The notes: a model not told the origin generated them from the letters alone. 64,000 nucleotides of DNA from Acetobacterium woodii DSM 1030 (GCF_000247605.1 NC_016894.1:1426001-1490000); one strand, 5' to 3'; counted from the stretch's first letter, positions 44,548 through 53,504 are shown. A program made the numbers and translations.

Positions 44548-45270
44548 ATGGTAGATTTATCAAAATTCGACAAAAAAGCGTTGGGAAAATGTTTTGATCA
44601 CTCCGTGTTGCCCAAAAACACCACAGAAGCTGATATTCGATCCGGTTGTCGAGAAGCGGTCGCTTATAACTGCGCGGCTTTTTATTCAGCGACACCATAC
44701 TGGACACCAGTGGTTCTTGAAGAATTGGCAGGAACAGATCTAGAGATCGGAACCGGTTTGGACTTTCCTTTTGGGGCATCATCCGCAGTCGTGAAGGCAT
44801 TTGAAACGGAACAGGCAGTAAAAGCCGGTTGTACGGTTTTGGACATTGTTATGAATGTCGGAGCATTAAAGGACAAGAAATATGATGTAATTAAAGACGA
44901 ATTGGAGGCCTTTAAAAAAGCCGCTCAGGGACACATTACCAAGTGTATTATGGAAGTTTGTTATTTAACCGATGAGGAAATTGCGACGGCCTGCAAACTT
45001 ATTGCCGAAGTTGGAATTGACTATGCCAAAACATCAACCGGACAATTCGAAGGTCCCAGTATGGAACAGTTTTTGGTGATGAAAAAAACCTTGACCGGAA
45101 CTGCGGTTAAACTTAAAGTTGCCGGTGTGAAATTTCCCCGGCCTCAAAACGCCTATGCTTTTTTGTTAGCCGGTGCTGACTTGATTGGTACACGTGCGGC
45201 CATTGCCATCATTGATGCCCTTGATCAAATGCGAGAAATCGGGTTAGTACCACAATACGTGGGCGATTAA
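44548..45270 (+). CDS. deoC: DeoC-like aldolase, paralogue 1
   Basis: A 240-residue protein of the DeoC/FbaB-type class I aldolase family. Schiff-base lysine lies in DYAKTSTGQ; the catalytic aspartate is in LDIVMNVGAL; the second lysine in KLKVAGVK. The usual KAAGGIRT loop is changed to KVAGVKFPRP in all three paralogues, so the substrate may not be deoxyribose 5-phosphate. AGAGGAGG precedes the ATG. It heads a tandem array of three. Confidence 0.78.
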   Translation: MVDLSKFDKKALGKCFDHSVLPKNTTEADIRSGCREAVAYNCAAFYSATPYWTPVVLEELAGTDLEIGTGLDFPFGASSAVVKAFETEQAVKAGCTVLDIVMNVGALKDKKYDVIKDELEAFKKAAQGHITKCIMEVCYLTDEEIATACKLIAEVGIDYAKTSTGQFEGPSMEQFLVMKKTLTGTAVKLKVAGVKFPRPQNAYAFLLAGADLIGTRAAIAIIDALDQMREIGLVPQYVGD

Positions 45271-45293
45271 CAAATCTGTTGAAGGAGAATTGA

Positions 45294-46013
45294 ATGATTG
45301 ATTTTAAAAAAATGACAAAATGGGATATAGGAAAATGTTTTGATTATGCAATTTTACCGAAGGATACAACCGAAGCGCATATTCGCAGCGAATGCAAGAA
45401 AGCCATCGCATATAATTGCAAGGCATTTTGTTTTTCATCGTCATACTGGACAAAAGTTGTCGCCGAAGAATTACAAGGAACCGATCTGCTGATTGGTGCC
45501 GCCATCGGATTTCCGTTTGGCCAGCAAAGCAGTGCGGTTAAAGCGTTTGAGGTGGAAGAAGCAGTACGGATGGGAGCGACTGTCTTAGATAGTTGTATGA
45601 ACGTTGGTGCATTAAAAGATAAAAAATATGCTGAGGTTTTACAGGAATTTAAGGATTTTAAAAAAGCGGCTGGTCCGGCAATGACTAAAATGATTCTGGA
45701 TACCGAATTTCTAACCGATGAAGAAATTGCAACCGCCTGTAAACTTATTGCAGAGGCAGAACTGAATTGGGCCAAGTCAGCTTCTGGTCAATGGCAAGGT
45801 CCCAGTATGGAGGATGTATTGATAATGGTTGATACCTTAAAAGATACAAACGTTAAGGTTAAAGTTTCGGGGGTGAAATTTCCCCGACCGCAAAATGCTT
45901 ATGCGTTTTTACTGGCGGGAGCAGAACTCATCGGATCACGATCGGCACCAGAAATAATTGACGCATTGGATATGATGCGAAAAATAAAGCTGATTCCGGA
46001 ATATGAAGGGTAA
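45294..46013 (+). CDS. DeoC-like aldolase, paralogue 2 (altered active-site segment)
   Basis: A 239-residue paralogue with the Schiff-base lysine in NWAKSASGQ, where the other two copies have KTSTGQ. The aspartate sits in LDSCMNVGAL. The segment TKMILDTEF replaces the KCIMEVC of paralogue 1. The changes flank the lysine, suggesting altered substrate or a non-catalytic partner role. GAAGGAG precedes the ATG and the gene is 23 bp after paralogue 1. Confidence 0.75.
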   Translation: MIDFKKMTKWDIGKCFDYAILPKDTTEAHIRSECKKAIAYNCKAFCFSSSYWTKVVAEELQGTDLLIGAAIGFPFGQQSSAVKAFEVEEAVRMGATVLDSCMNVGALKDKKYAEVLQEFKDFKKAAGPAMTKMILDTEFLTDEEIATACKLIAEAELNWAKSASGQWQGPSMEDVLIMVDTLKDTNVKVKVSGVKFPRPQNAYAFLLAGAELIGSRSAPEIIDALDMMRKIKLIPEYEG

Positions 46014-46095
46014 GTTTAGACAAATCAGGAAAACAAAAAATTGAACCGACAGCAAAGATCAAATATTTGATTTGTTAAAGCTAAAGGAGGAGACT

Positions 46096-46815
46096 GTGGT
46101 TGATTTATCAAAAATGACAAAGTGGGAGATAGGTAAGCTTTTTGATTATTCGGTGTTGCCAAAGAATTCGACCGAGGCAATGATTCGTCAAGGCTGCCGG
46201 GATGCGATAAAATATAATGCCAAGGCATTTTGCTTTTCATCATCGTATTGGACAAAAGTTGTTGTTGAGGAATTGCAGGGAACTGATTTAATGATTGGTG
46301 CTGCCATTGGGTTTCCATTTGGACAGCAAAGCAGTGCGGTAAAAGCGTTTGAAACGGAGGAAGCGGTACGAATGGGAGCCACTGTACTTGATAACTGCAT
46401 GAATGTCGGCGCTTTAAAAGATAAAAAATATGATGAAATGAATAAAGAATTTAAGGAGTATGTCAGTGCCGCAGGTGGGATGATGACAAAAATGATCATC
46501 GAAACATGTTTGTTGACAAAGGAAGAAATAGCGGTTGCCTGCAAGTTGGTAGCTGAAGCTGGAATCGATTGGGTTAAAACCTCAACGGGTCAATATGCGG
46601 GGCCATCGGTTCAGGACGTGATGATCATGGTTGATACGTTAAAGGACACTCAAACAAAAGTTAAGGTAGCCGGTGTAAAAGCACCGCGGCCTCAAAATGC
46701 GTTTGCCTTTTTTGCGGCCGGCGCAGAGCTGATTGGAACTCAGGGGGCAGCCGAAATATTGGATGCCGTGGAGGACCTTCGAAAAATTGGTTTATGTCCT
46801 GCTTATGTAGGGTAA
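46096..46815 (+). CDS. DeoC-like aldolase, paralogue 3 (GTG start)
   Basis: A 239-residue paralogue with lysine in DWVKTSTGQ and aspartate in LDNCMNVGAL. The GTG at 46096 is chosen because AAAGGAGG lies just upstream and the resulting N-terminus VDLSKMTKWEIGK lines up with the MVDLSKFDKKALGK of paralogue 1. The more upstream ATG at 46072 precedes that site. It is closest to paralogue 2 over residues 45-110. Probably forms homo- or hetero-oligomers with the other two. Confidence 0.78.
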   Translation: MVDLSKMTKWEIGKLFDYSVLPKNSTEAMIRQGCRDAIKYNAKAFCFSSSYWTKVVVEELQGTDLMIGAAIGFPFGQQSSAVKAFETEEAVRMGATVLDNCMNVGALKDKKYDEMNKEFKEYVSAAGGMMTKMIIETCLLTKEEIAVACKLVAEAGIDWVKTSTGQYAGPSVQDVMIMVDTLKDTQTKVKVAGVKAPRPQNAFAFFAAGAELIGTQGAAEILDAVEDLRKIGLCPAYVG

Positions 46816-46858
46816 GATAAACAATTAAAAGTAAATGGTCATTTTATCTTACTTTAAA

Positions 46859-46872
46859 TGAAAACGTTTAAA
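46859..46872 (+). promoter_or_regulatory. Cre-like site upstream of FGGY kinase
   Basis: TGAAAACGTTTAAA matches the cre consensus TGWAANCGNTNWCA at 13 of 14 positions. It lies 26 bp before the kinase start; related AAACGTTTA segments occur at 36572 and 43731. CcpA control is inference. Confidence 0.4.
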
Positions 46873-46897
46873 TTTATTCGAAAAAGGAGAAATTTTG

Positions 46898-48418
46898 ATG
46901 GGCAAATATTTAGTAGGTATTGATGGCGGCACGACAGGTTGTAAAACAATTGTATTTGACTTAGATGGAAAGATGATTGGAACAGATTATCGCGAGTATC
47001 CTTGTTACTATCCCAAACCAGGTTGGGTTGAGCAAACGGCAGAAGACATTACTCCGGCTTTATTCGCTTCATGTAAGGCCGCCATCGAAAAATCTGGAGT
47101 AGATCCTAAAGAAATCTTGGCGGTTGGATTTTCAAGTCAGGGATCGGTTATCGGGTTATTGGATGATGAAGGAAAATGTATTCGTCCATTTGTTGGATGG
47201 CAGGATCTACGGAGCGGCGAAAAAGAAATTAAATGGGTCACGGAGAGAATGCCGCGGGAAGATTATTATCAATTAACCGGGGACCCTTTGGGGAATATTT
47301 TTAGTCTGACTAAATTAGTGTGGTTAAAAGAAAATGAACCGGAAAATTGGGCCAAAACAGCCATGTTTTCAACCCATCAGGATTATTTTTTGAAAGAATT
47401 TGGTGCGGATGGTTATTATACGGATTTGTCATCAGCCAGTCGTGATGGAATGTGTGATGTCAATAATAATAGATGGGCAATGGATATTTTTGAGATGCTT
47501 GAAATTCCGGTTGAAAAACGTCCGGTTATTATTACGGAACCGGGAAAAGTTGTCGGGCATATTCCCGCAGCTGTAGCTGAAAAAACGGGTTTGGCTGAAG
47601 GGACACCACTGTGCATGGGTGCTCATGATCAAAACTGCTGTACGTTTGGTGCCGGCGCCGTCGATGATGGGACCGCGGTGATGGTGATCGGAACATTTGG
47701 CTCGTGTTTTGTGGTATCAGATAAGCCCATTCGAGATCCGCAAAGCCGTTTAGTTGTTAAAGGGAATCACGGGGTCGAAAATTGGACCATTGAAGCATTT
47801 TCAAATACGGCGGCATCAAGCTATCGTTGGTATCGGGATACGTTTTGCGATCTGGAAAAAGCCGCCGGGGCATTAACCGGAATTGATCCCTATGAATTAA
47901 TCAATGCTCAGATAGCTAACGTTTCTCCGGGAGCAAATGGCATTACCTTCCTTTCTTATTTGCAGGGCGCTTCTGGTTCGCGAATTAACAGCAATGCTCG
48001 AGGAACTTTTGTCGGAATGTCACTGGGAACAACGAAAGCTGATATGGCACGTTCGGTTATGGAAGGAATCTGTTATGAAATGAATGATATTGTGCGGGCT
48101 GAAGAAGCAGCAGGCATTAAAATTGAAAGCATTCGGATTACTGGCGGGGCGGCAAAATCGCCGTTGTGGTGTCAGATGTTGGCCGATGTTTTCCAGAAAC
48201 CCGTTCATATTCTACAAACCAGCGAAACCGGCTGTTTAGGAGCGGCTCTTTACGCTGGGGTCGGTATTGGCGTTTATGAAAGCTGTAAAGCGGCAGCGGA
48301 TCATGCTGTTCATATCTCAGACACGTACCAGCCGAATCCTGAAAACTTTGAAGCTTATGAAGCGGCTTATAATCGTTTTGTTAATGTGTATGAAGCATTG
48401 GATAAAAAAGTTTTTTGA
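46898..48418 (+). CDS. FGGY-family carbohydrate kinase, substrate unknown
   Basis: A 506-residue FGGY kinase. N-terminal IDGGTTGCKTIVFDLDG binds ATP phosphates; GWQDLRS, MGAHDQNCCTFGAG and ITGGAAKSPLWCQMLADV follow the xylulokinase/L-ribulokinase-like order. It is not close to the two glycerol kinases here. The ATG at 46898 follows AAAGGAG at 8 bp. Next to three DeoC-like aldolases, an aldolase and a GntR regulator it most likely phosphorylates the sugar or ketose that enters this pathway. Xylulokinase is the default label but is unproven. Confidence 0.82.
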   Translation: MGKYLVGIDGGTTGCKTIVFDLDGKMIGTDYREYPCYYPKPGWVEQTAEDITPALFASCKAAIEKSGVDPKEILAVGFSSQGSVIGLLDDEGKCIRPFVGWQDLRSGEKEIKWVTERMPREDYYQLTGDPLGNIFSLTKLVWLKENEPENWAKTAMFSTHQDYFLKEFGADGYYTDLSSASRDGMCDVNNNRWAMDIFEMLEIPVEKRPVIITEPGKVVGHIPAAVAEKTGLAEGTPLCMGAHDQNCCTFGAGAVDDGTAVMVIGTFGSCFVVSDKPIRDPQSRLVVKGNHGVENWTIEAFSNTAASSYRWYRDTFCDLEKAAGALTGIDPYELINAQIANVSPGANGITFLSYLQGASGSRINSNARGTFVGMSLGTTKADMARSVMEGICYEMNDIVRAEEAAGIKIESIRITGGAAKSPLWCQMLADVFQKPVHILQTSETGCLGAALYAGVGIGVYESCKAAADHAVHISDTYQPNPENFEAYEAAYNRFVNVYEALDKKVF

Positions 48419-48582
48419 GATTATCTGGTTATCCTTACTGGAATATGGAATTAAATACGAATGGTATTTATTCACAATTTGCGCAATTAAAATAACTGAA
48501 AATAAGTTGATCGCTCTTTTAATTCGATAAGGTCTATGATAAAATAGAGATAATCATCAAAATATGTGGCTCAAGGAGTTTT

Positions 48583-49332
48583 ATGGAAGGAAGTATTGAT
48601 ATGTACAAAATTAAGCGAGAAAACCCGAAACCATTGTACATTCAATTGGAAGAGTTGATTCGTAACAATATTGAAGAAGGAATTTGGAAGCCGAATACGG
48701 CCATCCCTTCGGAGAGTGAAATGAATCGTTTATTTGGGGTAAGTCGAATGACGATTCGTTCGGCATGTTCTCAATTGGTACAAGATGGCGTTCTTTACCG
48801 GGTACCGGGAAAAGGCACATTTGTAGCTGAACCTAAAATCATGACGGAATCACTGGCTTATATGGGCTTTAGAGAGCAATTGGAACGAATGGGATATGAA
48901 ATTACCACGGAACTTTTAAATGTTACCGAAAAAGATGCATCTTTTGGTGTCGCGAAGCGTTTGCAAATTCCTCAGGGCGCGCCAATTCTAGAAATCGAAC
49001 GGTTGCGTTTTTTAAAAGGCGAGCCGATCAGTCTTCATTATTCCAGAATTCCTTATGATTTGTGTAAAAATTTAAGCGATCGCGCTCTTGAAGAAGAGCA
49101 ACTTTGTGTACTTTTGGAACGGGAGTACAATCTTAAACCAAGTCGAGTTATGGAAACCTTTGAATCGGTTACCGCATCTGAAAAAGAGAGCAAGCTTTTT
49201 AAGGTATCTCATGGTTATCCGCTGCTTGTTTTAGAGGATATCCTTTATGATAAAGATGATAAGCCTTTTGAGTATTCAAAAGTTATTTTTCGGGGCGATA
49301 AAATTAAATTAAAATATGAATACCGTAATTAA
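48583..49332 (+). CDS. GntR/HutC-family transcriptional regulator
   Basis: A 249-residue regulator. Residues about 8-75 are a GntR winged helix (LYIQLEELIRNNIEEGIW; PSESEMNRLFGVSRMTIRSA) and residues 95-245 a UTRA ligand domain (ILEIERLRFLKGEPISLHYS). ATG at 48583 has AAGGAG at only 4 bp; an ATG at 48601 with AAGGAA at 8 bp gives a 243-residue protein and is equally credible. It closes the sugar block and is the best candidate for binding the GTGGTCAT-containing sites. The ligand is probably a sugar phosphate (inference). Confidence 0.88.
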   Translation: MEGSIDMYKIKRENPKPLYIQLEELIRNNIEEGIWKPNTAIPSESEMNRLFGVSRMTIRSACSQLVQDGVLYRVPGKGTFVAEPKIMTESLAYMGFREQLERMGYEITTELLNVTEKDASFGVAKRLQIPQGAPILEIERLRFLKGEPISLHYSRIPYDLCKNLSDRALEEEQLCVLLEREYNLKPSRVMETFESVTASEKESKLFKVSHGYPLLVLEDILYDKDDKPFEYSKVIFRGDKIKLKYEYRN

Positions 49333-49344
49333 AAAAATGTGTTT

Positions 49345-49383
49345 AAAAAACGTTGCCGATAGTTATCATTGGCAACGTTTTTT
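49345..49383 (+). terminator. Terminator of the GntR regulator gene
   Basis: AAAAAACGTTGCC and GGCAACGTTTTTT form a perfect 13-bp stem with a U-run. Confidence 0.92.
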
Positions 49384-49563
49384 GTTTTAAGACACTCAAA
49401 AACAACCATTGCCTGGTTGGTGATCGATACGGTTGAAAATAAGAAAATGAAAATAGTTTTGCCGAAAAAAGATTAATGGATAAACCTTTTCATCTTGCTT
49501 TTAATGTGGTAAAATTTATAAAATATAAAAATTAAAGAAACGTAAAGAGTAGGTGTAAATGCT

Positions 49564-50208
49564 TTGAAAAAAACGAGTCAGTTACCATATCGTATTGATC
49601 AAGAAGAATTATTTCAGCGGATGCGTATTTCAAAAGATCGGCCTAAATATAAGGAATTTGAACGAAGTTATCAGAGTTTGTTAGAGACTTTACCGGATTT
49701 ATTAGAGATTCAGGCACTGCATGTCTTAAAAAGAAACAATGAGGATAAAAAAATTCATAAAGGTCTTTGTGAAGTGAGTCACATTGTTTATTGTATGGTG
49801 ACATTAGGACCAAAAATTAGTGAGGTGTCCACGAAGTATTTTATGGATAAAGATTTTTTAAAAGGCCTGATGATTGATTCCATGGCGGATATATTACTTT
49901 TTAATGCATCTAACGATTATTATGAAACCGTTAAAAAGGATGTTTATGAAGATCAGGGATATGCCTTGACATTACGTTATTCGCCCGACGACAATATCAT
50001 TCCCATGCAGGTGCAGAAAACAATATTGGATCATGTCAATGCCGAAGAGCTGCTTCCGGTTGGCATAACCAAAGGGTTTATGTATAATCCGGTGAAGACA
50101 TTAGGATATGTTTATGGTGCCGACAAAAGCATCGAATTAGCAAAAAAAGATCATGATTGTATAATGTGTTCCAACATTACCTGTGAATATCGAAGCATCG
50201 ATGTCTAA
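49564..50208 (+). CDS. MetH-activation-domain-like protein (TTG start)
   Basis: A 214-residue protein resembling the vitamin B12-dependent methionine synthase activation domain as a stand-alone unit. YCMVTLGPKISEVSTKYF, GYALTLRYSPDD (compare the R.SPGY of MetH) and the C-terminal cysteines in CIMCSNITCEYR are the recognisable parts. The C-terminal C..C....C.YR pattern is typical of versions found in acetogens and related anaerobes. No ATG fits; TTG at 49564 follows AGTAGGTG. The protein would reactivate or bind a corrinoid protein, but none is encoded nearby. Confidence 0.7.
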   Translation: MKKTSQLPYRIDQEELFQRMRISKDRPKYKEFERSYQSLLETLPDLLEIQALHVLKRNNEDKKIHKGLCEVSHIVYCMVTLGPKISEVSTKYFMDKDFLKGLMIDSMADILLFNASNDYYETVKKDVYEDQGYALTLRYSPDDNIIPMQVQKTILDHVNAEELLPVGITKGFMYNPVKTLGYVYGADKSIELAKKDHDCIMCSNITCEYRSIDV

Positions 50209-50212
50209 TAAA

Positions 50213-50414
50213 AGGTTTCTACATTTTTGTAGAAACCTGAGGTTGGTGGCTAAAACACCCGTACCGACCATTATTAATCGTTTGTTTGCTGCAGAATCGG
50301 ACAGGCTAAGGCCGTGTTCGCTCTGATGCAAACAACCTGATTAATAATAGTCGATACGCCAGTCTACTTTGTCAACAGTCTGAGGTTTCCACTTATTTTG
50401 TGGGAACCTTTTTT
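50213..50414 (+). repeat. Composite palindromic repeat with terminal hairpins
   Basis: Three nested parts: hairpin GGTTTCTACA/TGTAGAAACC (50213-50237); a 100-bp foldback whose stem CGTACCGACCATTATTAATC (50260) pairs with GATTAATAATAGTCGATACG (50339) at 18 of 20 positions; and a terminator GGTTTCCAC/GTGGGAACC with TTTTTT (50384-50414). The CCGTAYCGAC start and TTTGTCRACRGTCTGRGG tail are shared with 14422-14499. Confidence 0.75.
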
Positions 50415-50422
50415 AAATTGCT

Positions 50423-51613
50423 TTAGTCATCATTCAGGACGGGTTCCAGAGTGGTATCTTTAAAAAAAGTATTGGCATTAAAAAGATATAAGACATCGGT
50501 AATCTGAGCGTCAGTAATCAGCGCATCAATACTGTCATAGTAATAACGCGGGTCAACGACGGTAATTTCACTGTAATAGGGAGTCAAAAAAGGGATCAAT
50601 GAATTGGCATAAGAATCTTTGATGACTAACAAACATTTGCCATTATTGACGGGGTTTTTTATTTTTACAAGGGGATGATTCCCATTTAGAAAAACGGCAT
50701 ATTTATCCTTACCTTTTAACATTTCGCTAGCATAGAGGGAAGGGGATTTTTTTTGCTCTTCAACATAATTGACAACGGAAAAGTCATCTTCACTATTGGG
50801 AATATAAACATTTATCGTATCACCGGTTAACATGAAATATCCGCTTTTAGACGCTAAGGCGCCGGAAAAAGAGTGCGTAACAGGATAAACCGTATAAGCT
50901 TCGGCGCTTGGTGGAGTGATCCCTAAAGAGGCGGAGATCCCCTGAAAAGAGAGCCAGGCACCCAGGGTTGTCCAGTGGTGATCCGTTTTATAGAATAATA
51001 ACTGGTCTTTATTTTCATTTAGGGTTGGTCGGGAATCAAGAAAACGGATGTTTTCATTTAAACCGGCAACAAAGTTGTCAATATAAGTGTTTTGATCGAG
51101 TACCGGAGCATTAGCCGGTAGTTTTTCGGCATTGATGCTGATAGCGTTAGGGACTAACATAAAGTAGTGCCGTAAATCGGGATGTTTTTCGGCAAAGTTG
51201 TTGATGGCTGTTTTTGTTTGATCGATGGCATCGTCTGGTAACGGTTCAAAATTTTCAATGAGGGTTGAATTTTTTCCTAAATATACGCCATTAGAAATAT
51301 TTTTTCCGATTAAACGATCGGTTGTGGTTTTCGTATAAATCCAAAAATCACGGCCAATTAACTGATCGGCTGAATATTTTTGCATTTTTTTCATATATCG
51401 TCCATCGATGATGCTGTCGATCGAAAAACGGGGAAATTGGGTTAAAATTCGGTTTTCATTTTCGGATAGTTTGGTGTCAGGAAGGAATAATGAAAGCAGT
51501 GAAAAAAAGACAATAATGCCAATAAAAAGCAATCCCAACAGATTAAGGTATTTTTTGTAAACTAACGAGTGATGATAATGTTCATGTTCACGGTATTTTT
51601 TTGTTTTGTTCAT
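50423..51613 (-). CDS. DHHW-family (AlgJ/AlgX-like) membrane-anchored O-acyltransfer protein
   Basis: A 396-residue protein with one N-terminal membrane segment (YLNLLGLLFIGIIVFFSLLSL) and an extracytoplasmic SGNH-like domain. The DHHW motif is in YKTDHHWTTLGAW. Such proteins work with MBOAT partners to move acyl groups to exported polymers, as AlgJ/AlgX do with AlgI. The ATG at 51613 follows TAGGTG; a GTG at 51622 is in frame. It is last of four minus-strand genes, 9 bp after the MBOAT gene. Confidence 0.82.
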   Translation of the reverse strand: MNKTKKYREHEHYHHSLVYKKYLNLLGLLFIGIIVFFSLLSLFLPDTKLSENENRILTQFPRFSIDSIIDGRYMKKMQKYSADQLIGRDFWIYTKTTTDRLIGKNISNGVYLGKNSTLIENFEPLPDDAIDQTKTAINNFAEKHPDLRHYFMLVPNAISINAEKLPANAPVLDQNTYIDNFVAGLNENIRFLDSRPTLNENKDQLLFYKTDHHWTTLGAWLSFQGISASLGITPPSAEAYTVYPVTHSFSGALASKSGYFMLTGDTINVYIPNSEDDFSVVNYVEEQKKSPSLYASEMLKGKDKYAVFLNGNHPLVKIKNPVNNGKCLLVIKDSYANSLIPFLTPYYSEITVVDPRYYYDSIDALITDAQITDVLYLFNANTFFKDTTLEPVLNDD

Positions 51614-51622
51614 TTTATTCAC

Positions 51623-53023
51623 CTAGAATCTAAAGTATAAAAAGGGGTTGTAGGTTTCGGTTATCAGGTAAGCGATCGACAAAAATAACAGCAGACAATT
51701 TAAACCCAATCCAAATGGGATAACCCAGTTTTTTTCGCGATGGATTAATTTAGTAAACTGCTGATGAACAACTGGCGTCGAGAAGACTCCACAGATAACC
51801 AATAAAATAAAACTGGTTGCTAAATAATAAAGTCCGGTTGTGTCAATTAGGGCAGCGCCAGCTGAAAAAAACATGATTTTGAGATACGATAAGGCAAAGC
51901 TAAAATCTGGACTGGCAAAGAAAACCCACCCGATCATAACCAGAAGGAGGGTATAAAAATGCTGGAAAAATCGGGGTACTTTGGTCAGCAATTCGCCTAA
52001 AAATATTTTTTCGGCAAAAAGAATGAGCCCATAAAAAACGCCCCAAATTACAAAATTCCAGCTGGCACCATGCCAAAGCCCGGTTAAAAACCAAACGATA
52101 AAGAGGTTAAAAAATAATCGCGGAATCGTAACCCGATTTCCCCCAAGCGGAATATAAAGGTATTCGCGAAACCAGGTGCCAAGGGAAATATGCCAGCGAC
52201 GCCAGAACTCAGAAACACTTCTGGAAATATAAGGATAATTGAAATTTTCCAGAAACTCAAAACCAAACATTTTACCCAGACCAATAGCCATATCTGAATA
52301 ACCGCTAAAATCAAAATAGATTTGAAAGGTAAAAGCGATAATGCCAATCCAAGCACTTAAAACGGATAATTGCCCGATTTCCATGGCTGAGATAAGGGTC
52401 CAGACATAACCGATATTATTGGCAAGCAGGACTTTTTTGGCAAGGCCCTGGATAAACCGTTCAACCCCTATTCCGAATTTTTCCTGACTGATATCCCGGT
52501 TGGTGAGCTGATCATTGATATCTTTATAACGAACGATCGGCCCGGCAATGAGCTGGGGAAACATGGTCACATATAGACCAAAAGAAACGATGTTTTTTTG
52601 AACCGGTACTTTTTCTAAATAAATATCGATGATATATGAAAGTATTTGAAAGGTATAAAAAGAGATACCAATCGGTAAAGTCAGTGGGGTATAAGGGATT
52701 CCCAGATTGAAAAGCTGATTGATATTGTCCAGAAAGAACCCCCAGTATTTAAAAAAGAACAAAATGCCTAGATTGACAATGAGGGTGACAATAAAAATAC
52801 GCTTACGCAATAAATGAGGCTGCTTTTCCATGAGGATACCCATTAAAAAGTCGAACGCAATGGTAAAAAGCATCAAAAAAACATAAACGGGTTCGCCCCA
52901 GGCATAAAAAAATAAGCTGACCAGAAGTAAGATCAGATTTTTTAGCTGTTTGGGGACGATCATATATAGGCCAAGAGCCACGGGGAGAAAACTGAATATA
53001 AATAAAATACTGCTAAAAACCAT
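51623..53023 (-). CDS. MBOAT-family O-acyltransferase (AlgI/DltB-like)
   Basis: A 466-residue polytopic membrane protein with about ten segments. The MBOAT histidine is in LTGLWHGASWNFVIWG; YPYISRSVSEFWRRWHISL is the other conserved family segment. It carries acyl groups, typically acetyl, across or into the membrane for transfer to a secreted glycan or teichoic polymer. ATG at 53023 follows AAGGAG at 5 bp. Which polymer is modified is unknown. Partners are the DHHW, DUF4358 and SGNH genes around it. Confidence 0.9.
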   Translation of the reverse strand: MVFSSILFIFSFLPVALGLYMIVPKQLKNLILLLVSLFFYAWGEPVYVFLMLFTIAFDFLMGILMEKQPHLLRKRIFIVTLIVNLGILFFFKYWGFFLDNINQLFNLGIPYTPLTLPIGISFYTFQILSYIIDIYLEKVPVQKNIVSFGLYVTMFPQLIAGPIVRYKDINDQLTNRDISQEKFGIGVERFIQGLAKKVLLANNIGYVWTLISAMEIGQLSVLSAWIGIIAFTFQIYFDFSGYSDMAIGLGKMFGFEFLENFNYPYISRSVSEFWRRWHISLGTWFREYLYIPLGGNRVTIPRLFFNLFIVWFLTGLWHGASWNFVIWGVFYGLILFAEKIFLGELLTKVPRFFQHFYTLLLVMIGWVFFASPDFSFALSYLKIMFFSAGAALIDTTGLYYLATSFILLVICGVFSTPVVHQQFTKLIHREKNWVIPFGLGLNCLLLFLSIAYLITETYNPFLYFRF

Positions 53024-53039
53024 AGTCACTCCTTGCTGA

Positions 53040-53504
53040 TTAGTTGTTCATGCCTTTAACAAAGGTGCTTTTTAATTGTGGTGCTTCGGGAGAAACACAA
53101 TAAAAAACGGTGTTATCAATTATTTTTAACTCATAGTCATCGAGTAGGGCAACCTGTTCGGGACCATATCCGGCAAAACTTTCTTGTTGTTTCGCGAGTC
53201 GAGTGTCGATGGCGTCTTCAACGAGATCCAGTTGTTCAGTGTTTTTGGTTTTAATCACAAGGAGTTCGGAAACATCCATATAATTTGCGGGGACATAAAT
53301 CAACACTTCTTCAAAGTCGTTAAGGTTAAGACCGTAATAACGTTTTAGCGCTTTACCATCACCTTTTACCATGCCATTGAGATTTTGGGATACGGTTAAG
53401 AGTTCGGTTTCAATCTGTGATAGCGGCGGTGGTGTAGTCGAACCGCAACCGCAACAGGGAAGGGCCAATAATAAAATAAACAGAAAAGAATATATTTTTT
53501 TCAT
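53040..53504 (-). CDS. DUF4358 lipoprotein
   Basis: A 154-residue exported lipoprotein. The N-terminus MKKIYSFLFILLLALPCCGC ends in a lipobox with several adjacent cysteines. The mature part (YYGLNLNDFEEVLIYVPANY; ELLVIKTKNTEQLDLVEDAI) matches DUF4358, a family that accompanies MBOAT/DHHW operons in Firmicutes. It lies 16 bp upstream of the MBOAT gene, and its role in acylation is inferred from this association only. Confidence 0.75.
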   Translation of the reverse strand: MKKIYSFLFILLLALPCCGCGSTTPPPLSQIETELLTVSQNLNGMVKGDGKALKRYYGLNLNDFEEVLIYVPANYMDVSELLVIKTKNTEQLDLVEDAIDTRLAKQQESFAGYGPEQVALLDDYELKIIDNTVFYCVSPEAPQLKSTFVKGMNN

